Shown here piece after piece: positions 18,601 to 22,769 of a stretch of DNA of 22,769 bases. The notes below the pieces were generated by a model. It ran no database searches. It worked only from the letters and a program-made list of their open reading frames with translations, and was not told the origin of the DNA. Position numbers and translations under genes: made by a program. The stretch is from Gyrodactylus bullatarudis (lineage: Eukaryota; Platyhelminthes; Monogenea; Gyrodactylidea; Gyrodactylidae), in NCBI GenBank assembly GCA_012064415.1, contig SSNU01000156.1:189988-212756 (forward strand). Reading direction: 5' to 3'. Numbering within the stretch: the stretch's first letter is position 1; each line of letters opens with the position of its first letter.

Positions 18601-21222
18601 TAATTCTTAAGTACGAAAAAATATTAAATTAATTGTAATAACCGAGAATCAATACTTTAAAAAGGAATCGAAGTTGAGATTGAAAGAGATAGAAAGAGAT
18701 TCAATAATAGTGTGCTCTGTACAAGTATCAAGTTAGGCTAATAAAAAGTACATGTAAGAAATGATAGAGAGCATCATGTTTTGAGAACTTACTTCTTTTT
18801 TGCTGCATGGGAGAAACCGACAAATTCCAATTCTAAGATGTGGATGAGGCTTGCAACACTAGTTAGGAGTAAAATCTCTTACGTTCATCATTGCTCCCTG
18901 GGGCTGTGTTGATCCCAAGGGGATTGGAGCTGTTAGAAATTGCATTGATGGAGGTTTCGCAACTAGAATAAGAGTCAATATCAACTAACGTTGAGGTTTC
19001 TGTTACGTTTAATCTATTTTTAAGGCTATCGTTGTCCGATTCTTTTATGAGGTATTTTTGAGTTGAAGTAAAAATTGGCTCGGCAGGTGGATTATAAACT
19101 GATGTTGAGATTTAAGTGCACTGACCGAATTCGAGTCCAAGATTCTTTCTTAGTGGGGAGAATTGGCATTGTCTCTCTTAGTCATCTTTGAGACTTTCTT
19201 GATCATCTTGGACACCTTGTGGAACATAACACCAGTGAAGCCTGACTTTTGCCTACAATTTTCTGTGCACGGAGTGAAGTTTCAATTTACTAATTTTGCC
19301 TCTGCTATTTCTAATATCTTCTGTGTAGGGAATTTGTTTAGTTTATCTCAAATTTTAAGTTTTCTCAAGTTTAAGACGATATAGCTATTTAAAAAAAGAT
19401 ACCTCTCTGAACAATGACATACTAGGACGATATTTGGCTTATATTGAGTGATCAAATTAGACGATACAACTACATATTTTTGTATGGAGGCAGTTATGGG
19501 GCTCAAATTTCAAATTCTATCTTTTGGTTCGAAAATTCCTGACAAAAAGTTTTAAAGTTTAGAATACACCGCACATACATCCGCACCAGGTTACATGAAA
19601 TTTTCCTTCATCGTGTGAGTAAAATCAGCTACATGCATTATTATTATTCTCTCCTCCTTATATTCCTGTGTCGCATTTCTCCTCTAAATGGACCATTGAT
19701 AGTGTTTCCAGTGGGTTACAGTTATTCTTGTTTCTGAGTCATTACCATGTATGTGCATCACCAAAGCATTATTAGTGAAATAACTTGCATCGTCTTCTTT
19801 CTTGAATTAAATAATAATCTATTTTCAAGCAGTGGAAATGATCAAAAAATCCAAATCCGACACTTTCTTGATTCTCAGACCACGTTCCTGGTCCAATTTC
19901 AATCTTCCAAAATTTCATTTGACCATCCTCTCACGTTAACCCCTTTGAACCCATAAGAAAGCAATTATCGTCTAAAATGGTAGACCGAATGGGTTGAACG
20001 AATATTAGCGAAAAAACAAAATTTTATAAATTCCACATCTTTCTTACGATATTTTCTTTTCTTTGAATAGCTAGGCTAGGTGACATTATTTATATTTGAA
20101 AGTTATTCTAATCAAATTTAAATGTTTGTTGAAAAATTATAAATGTTTTGAAAATAAAAAATACTTAATAAGCCTCGATTTATGGTTAGGAGCTGTACAA
20201 TAACCTTCTAGGAATTTTTTTGAAATCAATTATCAAAAATAGATATACTCTAAACTATATATCTTATACCACGCCGGCACCAACTAACATTGTTGATCGG
20301 TATAATAATCAGTTTAAAAAACCATGAACTACTACTACTTCAGAGGGGAGTAGTAGGGGAATTAGAGTGGTGAATAGTTCGCACACATCTATATTGTTTA
20401 GACTAATTCATGAAAGGGGATCGATTGGCTGCTGGAATTATGAATTGTTCAATAAATTTTTATTCCATTTCATTTCAAATAATATTTATGTTGTCGTTTA
20501 TAAATACTTGCTTGTTCGATAACTAACATCAATGTTCAAGAAGACAGTTTACAAAATTATATTTCAGGGACTTACAAGGACGAGTAACATTCACGAAAAG
20601 AGGCTTTAAATTGCTAGAAGATGTCTTGTACAGACTTTTGTTAAATTATATTAATAAATATAAATATATTAAATCACCTTCAATGATAGAATTTAGCAAA
20701 GTCGATCTCTCATAAGTTATTAAATCACACTTATTTCCATTGTGTAAAATATTTTTCAAAATTGTGTATTCCTTTTTCTGAATATTTGTCCGAATACTGA
20801 TACATTTTAACTCAAGTATTTCATTTTTGTTATACATTATCTTTAAATTTTCACTACTGACAAAATATTTCGAAACCAATAATATTGTATATTCGATTTT
20901 TGATTCTATTTTAAGGAAATTAACATCTCCATGAGTCTCATCTTGTTATTTAAAATAAATTTACTATTGAACATACATAGGCAATTAACAAAATCATCTA
21001 CTAAAGTTATACCTTCATCCGGTGTATCACAGTGTATTTCTATTTGTTCTATATAAAATTCTGCCTTTGCATTACGAATTAGAACATATTTTCTCAATAT
21101 ATCATAGCTTGTGATCGATTCCCGAAGATCAAATGTGAAATAAAAATCCTCTTTCAATAAAGAAATAAAGCCACATTTATGAAAATTGTATGACCAATTG
21201 AATAGATTGAATCCAAATTCAT
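15599..21222 (-). CDS. Predicted multi-exon gene, unknown modular protein (partial)
   Basis: Seven minus-strand open segments, each flanked by AG and GT splice-like borders, read in phase 1 at both ends (210, 264, 216, 225, 261, 237 and 270 nt). They join without a stop into about 561 residues. Junction codons are D, V, H, T, S and M. The modules are 70-90 residues, beta-strand-like in alternation, low in cysteine, and carry several N-x-S/T sites. Symmetric 1-1 exons are typical of extracellular modules gained by exon duplication. No signal peptide or first exon is visible, so the gene begins upstream or outside the window. Several splice choices (acceptors of exons 5 and 6, donors of 6 and 7) were made with phase as a guide, so they are not independent evidence. 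I recognise no family. Confidence 0.5.
15713..15982 (-). CDS. Predicted exon 7 (270 nt)
   Basis: The acceptor AATTATTTTAG is good. The text includes GDLISEYSLVVYNFKNMR, then RKISHEISTYLYGLEKDRF, FSDVLMLDHISFDKN and RQFYEEI. Two donors overlap: ATTT|GTGGGT keeps phase 1 (end 15713), while the stronger GTGG|GTAAGT ends at 15709 in phase 2. Confidence 0.5.
16413..16649 (-). CDS. Predicted exon 6 (237 nt)
   Basis: The acceptor is ATTTCGAAG; the donor is TTCA|GTGAGA. The text includes SNVTYYENEIKSSINQEG, then QIYFIAMCRIQVNLEENQ and DAKINSWMNLLEEVF. An NVT site is present. The open frame extends both upstream (to a TAG at about 16664) and downstream to a TGA at 16366. The borders were chosen because they restore phase 1 at both ends. 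The intron to exon 5 holds a foldback element and a LINE fragment. Confidence 0.45.
16888..17304. mobile_element. Second foldback/MITE-like element
   Basis: Left core 16923-17008 and right core 17186-17278 are inverted copies. The longest exact block includes gctatatccaaaaaaatg and continues to ggaatatgatccctatta. More diverged arms extend to aataggt/acctattt at the outer ends. The centre of about 180 bp has no ORF. Arm identity is clearly lower than in the 13494 element, so it is older. It lies in the presumed intron between exons 6 and 5. Confidence 0.78.
17530..17980 (-). mobile_element. LINE reverse-transcriptase fragment
   Basis: A 128-codon open stretch (17592-17978) reads MEKIDPDQHGFCRGKSCETN, then VVIYIDLSKAFDKIYIH, YLTERKQYVSF and LITSGVPQGSRVGPLIFNI: fingers and palm of an APE-LINE RT. 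After a frame break at about 17598 the catalytic Asp pair follows as DDMKIVYSFDDFIDID. It is truncated on both sides and frameshifted. It is closely related to 6691-7010 but lacks that copy's small deletion, so they are separate copies of one family. Confidence 0.88.
18049..18309 (-). CDS. Predicted exon 5 (261 nt)
   Basis: The acceptor TGACTTTAAG is preceded by a possible taatgac branch site. The donor ATAT|GTGAGT is strong. The text includes SISCLILQNENLSILKPLI, then KTIQFLTENGENEKS and GVFKLLYFEAKLKSSIS. The intron to exon 4 would be only 45 nt. An alternative acceptor, TTCTGCAG, 30 nt further in is a better match but out of phase with exon 4. Confidence 0.5.
18355..18579 (-). CDS. Predicted exon 4 (225 nt)
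   Basis: The acceptor is ACATGTAAAG (weak tract); the donor is ATGA|GTAAGA. The text includes EKEITITSHNSIYLKKYGYI, then YDISKADITYDKHSEKIEI and KRNQSFVKLIINYRGKNPWL. An NQS site is present. Loose similarity in spacing to exon 6 (hydrophobic strand, charged turn, NxW near the end) suggests related modules. Confidence 0.5.
18883..19098 (-). CDS. Predicted exon 3 (216 nt), Ser/Thr/Asn-rich
   Basis: The acceptor is CTCAACATCAG; the donor is GAAC|GTAAGA. The segment reads YNPPAEPIFTSTQKYL, then RLNVTETSTLVDIDSY and SNSSNPLGINTAPGSN. Composition differs from its neighbours: richer in Ser, Thr, Pro and Asn, with NVT and NSS glycosylation sites, like a linker or stalk. The local GC content is slightly higher. 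It could instead belong to another gene. Confidence 0.45.
19685..19995 (-). pseudogene. Decayed coding-like segment, possibly beta-propeller
   Basis: A minus-strand frame reads LDDNCFLMGSKGLT, then a TGA, then EDGQMKFWKIEIGPGTW followed by SENQESVGFGFFDHFHC. The 'D-D-N-x-F-L-x-G-S-x-G ... D-G-x-x-K-F-W' spacing resembles a WD40 blade. After another stop, ALVMHIHGNDSETRITVTHW follows in a different frame. The composition looks like former protein sequence, but the family is uncertain. It lies within the presumed intron between exons 2 and 3. Confidence 0.3.
20270..20480 (+). repeat. LINE 3'-end-like segment
   Basis: The segment contains a hairpin formed by ctactacttc and ggagtagtag (about 20333-20356), then atgaattgttcaataaat (20440-20457) and a ccatttcatttca tail. 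The same 18-mer and tail appear at 6409-6440. The layout (hairpin, AATAAA, simple tail) is like the 3' UTR of a non-LTR retrotransposon. Confidence 0.45.
20678..20941 (-). CDS. Predicted exon 2 (264 nt)
   Basis: The acceptor is AAATAACAAG; the donor is GAAG|GTGATT. The text includes ETHGDVNFLKIESKIEYTIL, then LVSKYFVSSENLKIMYN and LLNSIIE. Continuity with exon 1 requires the short intron 20942-21012. Without it the two segments are frameshifted, so the alternative is a broken single ORF. Confidence 0.55.
21013..21222 (-). CDS. Predicted exon 1 of the visible set (210 nt)
   Basis: The acceptor ATTTTTTCAG is excellent; the donor is GAAG|GTATAA. The reading EFGFNLFNWSYNFHKC is followed by LLKEDFYFTFDLRES and EFYIEQIEIHCDTPDE. 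The frame also continues past the donor to a stop at 20906, which would be intron read-through. A 71-nt intron separates it from the next exon. Two of its cysteines could pair. Confidence 0.55.
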
Positions 21223-21423
21223 CTGAAAAAATAATAACTTTTATTTCTAAGGTTATTTTTTTAATAAAGGGGTCTATAACATATCCATGTAAGCGTTTTT
21301 TAAAACGATTGGGGGTACTCTACACGCTAAATACAGTAAATTGAGGCGATCGATTATTCATGAGATCATTTGTGAAATACTTTTGTAATGCTCGTCTAGC
21401 TTAGGATAAAAGGGGACGAGAAA

Positions 21424-21531
21424 ATGAAACTGTGTTTGAGGATTTTCAACCTTTTCCTAAGATATTTTGGATCAAACTTCAAATCAATATCATTCAGCGA
21501 ATTTTTGAACAACTATCCTCTATTGAATAGT
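21424..21531 (+). CDS. Predicted first exon, 36 codons
   Basis: It opens with MKLCLRIFNLFLRYFG and ends LNNYPLLNS before the consensus donor GTAAGT. The frame also reads through to a stop at 21597. It forms a 57-residue ORF if unspliced. Confidence 0.38.
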
Positions 21532-22552
21532 GTAAGTCTCAAGACAAAAATATCATGGATAACAAAGTTATTGTATTTCAGTTATAAAGAATACTAGAAA
21601 AATATTTTTTATACCATATGAAAGAATAGAAAATTTTCTATGAAATGATGTTTAATTATGTATAGAAAAAATCTTGGGAAATTGAAGAGGAATGGATCCT
21701 AAAAGTGAATCAAAGGGATAATGATAATTCTAGCTTCAATTTCATTGGTGGGAATAATACACGAATATCATTGGTCAATGAAAATAGGACAGAGAAGTAT
21801 AAGTAACAGATTTATTAGCTTGTACATTTATTTCAAGGCTGTATAATAATAACGAAATTAGGAAAAATCGAATATTTGTGTGATATAAGATATGTTTCGC
21901 CAAGTCTCTACAGGCTCTACCCCAGTTTAGATTTAAACAATATTGCTTGCATTGATTTGAGCTCTTTGGTTTGATTTTTCCGATGTTCAGACTTCAGGTA
22001 GGAGATACGAGAAAAATCTTTCAACTCGTTAGTGTTTCTAACTACTTATTACATAACTGGAAACGAGATTTTTTTTTTAAATAATTTTTTTTCTACCACT
22101 ATATGTGCAAATAGTTTAAATTGAATATGTATATGCTTTCAAGTTAATTTTTAAAATGAATTTTTATCTTTTAAACTGACAATATCCTATATATTTTACT
22201 TTATTTGCAGAGATTTAGAGGTTACCTTATGATAAGATCTATTGAATAATACTATACTTTTCACAGACGAAAAGGTTTTCCCCAATCAAAAAGAGAATTA
22301 TTTCGTTTCAAAGTGAAAGTAAACATTTATGTGAATGAGTACAATAGTATACTCAGATATATAATAAATTGTATCTCGGACTTTGATTATATGCCATTAT
22401 TAAGAGAAAATCCAATTCAAAAAAATTGTTTTTCTTTTAGGATGAGAGATTTCATGCAACTAAATCTTAATTTGTACGATATTATTGTCGAATATTATCA
22501 AGAATATTATTGTTCTAAACTCATGTGGAAGGTTAGAGAACAACAAGCGTAA
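21424..22552 (+). CDS. Predicted three-exon gene, unknown 174-aa protein
   Basis: Three plus-strand segments join in matching phases: 21424-21531 (ATG; donor AGT|GTAAGT; phase 0), 21666-21796 (acceptor ATGTATAG; donor AGAA|GTATAA; phase 2) and 22267-22552 (acceptor CTTTTCACAG; stop TAA). Total coding length is 525 nt. The N-terminus, MKLCLRIFNLFLRYFGSNF, is hydrophobic but has two Arg residues, so a signal peptide is doubtful. The exon 2/3 junction gives the basic run KRK. Exon 3 is rich in Tyr, Asn and hydrophobics, with three Cys. No family is recognised. It is divergent from the large minus-strand gene. An alternative donor at 21803 in exon 2 also gives phase 2 and adds two codons. Confidence 0.4.
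21666..21796 (+). CDS. Predicted second exon, 43 codons plus 2 nt
   Basis: It reads KKSWEIEEEWILKVNQRDND, then SSFNFIGGNNTRISLVNENR. It contains N-x-S/T sites (NSS, NNT, NRT), suggesting secretion or surface exposure if real. It is bounded by stops just outside the splice borders. Confidence 0.4.
21893..21926 (+). repeat. Direct repeat, copy 1 (about 34 bp)
   Basis: tttcgccaagtctctacagg, followed by ctctaccccagttt. It matches 22574-22606 with about five differences and lies in presumed intron 2 of the three-exon gene. Confidence 0.65.
22267..22552 (+). CDS. Predicted third exon with stop codon
   Basis: It begins RKGFPQSKRELFRFKVKVN and runs through NEYNSILRYIINCISDFDY, then MRDFMQLNLNLYDIIVEYY, to REQQA and TAA. 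The reading frame is open from the acceptor itself. In a different frame the first bases read LFTDEKVF across the acceptor, which I considered and set aside. Confidence 0.45.
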
Positions 22553-22562
22553 ATTTGAGTGA

Positions 22563-22769
22563 TAAACGTTGTATTTCGCCGGGTCTCTTCAGACTCTACC
22601 CCGGTTAACATATAAATACTATTACAATGTTCTATTTGGGACCTGCGCTGAGAGCCATTTCATCACCAAGCTCAAACCAAATCTATGTGTCCACAAGGAA
22701 CTTGCAAATAAATTAGGATTCAAAGGTCGTGATGTCCACATCAAGAGCAAGCAGATTGCCAAGATCGGA
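22563..22769 (+). CDS. Open frame running off the right window edge, unknown
   Basis: A stop-free plus-strand frame of about 68 codons reads FAGSLQTLPRLTYKYYYN, then LFGTCAESHFITKLKPNLC, HKELANKLGFKGRDVHIKSK and QIAKIG at the window end. The last 45 residues have a globular, Lys-rich look with higher GC than the surroundings. No upstream Met or convincing acceptor was identified. It may be a transposon ORF or a host exon; I do not recognise the family. Confidence 0.35.
22574..22606 (+). repeat. Direct repeat, copy 2 (about 33 bp)
   Basis: tttcgccgggtctcttcaga, followed by ctctaccccggtt. It lies 21 bp past the stop codon of the three-exon gene. Flanks diverge, so only this block is shared. 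Confidence 0.65.

Noticed and set aside
19163..19384. 73-codon plus-strand ORF
   Set aside because: T-rich hydrophobic frame with no motif and no splice or start context. The minus strand beside it has the better coding case.
22240..22320. LFTDEKVF reading, resembling a mariner-type first catalytic Asp motif
   Set aside because: The frame stops soon after and no other transposase motif follows; the acceptor-to-stop frame of exon 3 explains the region better.
1..22769. CRISPR arrays, bacterial operons, tRNA and rRNA genes
   Set aside because: No regularly spaced repeats, no Shine-Dalgarno-led gene strings and no recognisable tRNA box A/B pair or rRNA segment were seen on either strand.

Overview
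The window is AT-rich eukaryotic nuclear DNA. It holds spliced coding segments with GT/AG borders, several classes of eukaryotic transposon, and no bacterial gene organisation. The mixture of Tigger/pogo, mariner, Ginger, Ty3/gypsy, an APE-type LINE and Penelope-like elements (PLEs) fits an invertebrate animal, most likely an arthropod. I cannot name the species.

Bases 1-12360 are almost wholly mobile elements. In order: a Tigger/pogo transposase fragment (1-330, minus); a decayed Ty3/gypsy element (about 640-3587, minus) with recognisable gag, protease, RT, RNase H and integrase start; a probable PLE N-terminal scrap (3838-4085, minus); a DD34D mariner with two lesions (4344-5350, minus); a LINE fragment with endonuclease and RT joined by an internal deletion (6691-7345, minus); and a full-length Ginger DNA transposon (7432-9721) with 265-bp terminal inverted repeats that look identical, a 4-bp TATA target duplication and an intact 540-aa transposase. 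The Ginger copy sits in a PLE-derived sequence. Beyond it are two PLE 3' halves, tail to tail (about 10040-11030 plus, about 11290-12360 minus), both with GIY-YIG endonuclease regions. Two hammerhead-ribozyme-like motifs (7376-7415 minus, 11040-11080 plus) share the catalytic core and have different but complementary stem I sequences.

Bases 12361-14586 hold little except a 564-bp foldback element with near-identical 136-bp arms (13494-14057).

Bases 14587-22769 look like genic DNA interrupted by repeats. On the minus strand, seven open segments flanked by splice-like signals can be read as symmetric phase 1-1 exons of 210, 264, 216, 225, 261, 237 and 270 nt. They join without a stop into about 561 residues of an unrecognised, probably extracellular, multi-module protein. 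A second foldback element and a second LINE copy lie in its presumed intron. Upstream and divergent, three plus-strand segments (21424-21531, 21666-21796, 22267-22552) join in matching phases into a predicted 174-aa protein that I also do not recognise. These two split genes are the best candidates for undescribed biology here. Both are inferred by eye from splice signals and phase and need transcript support.
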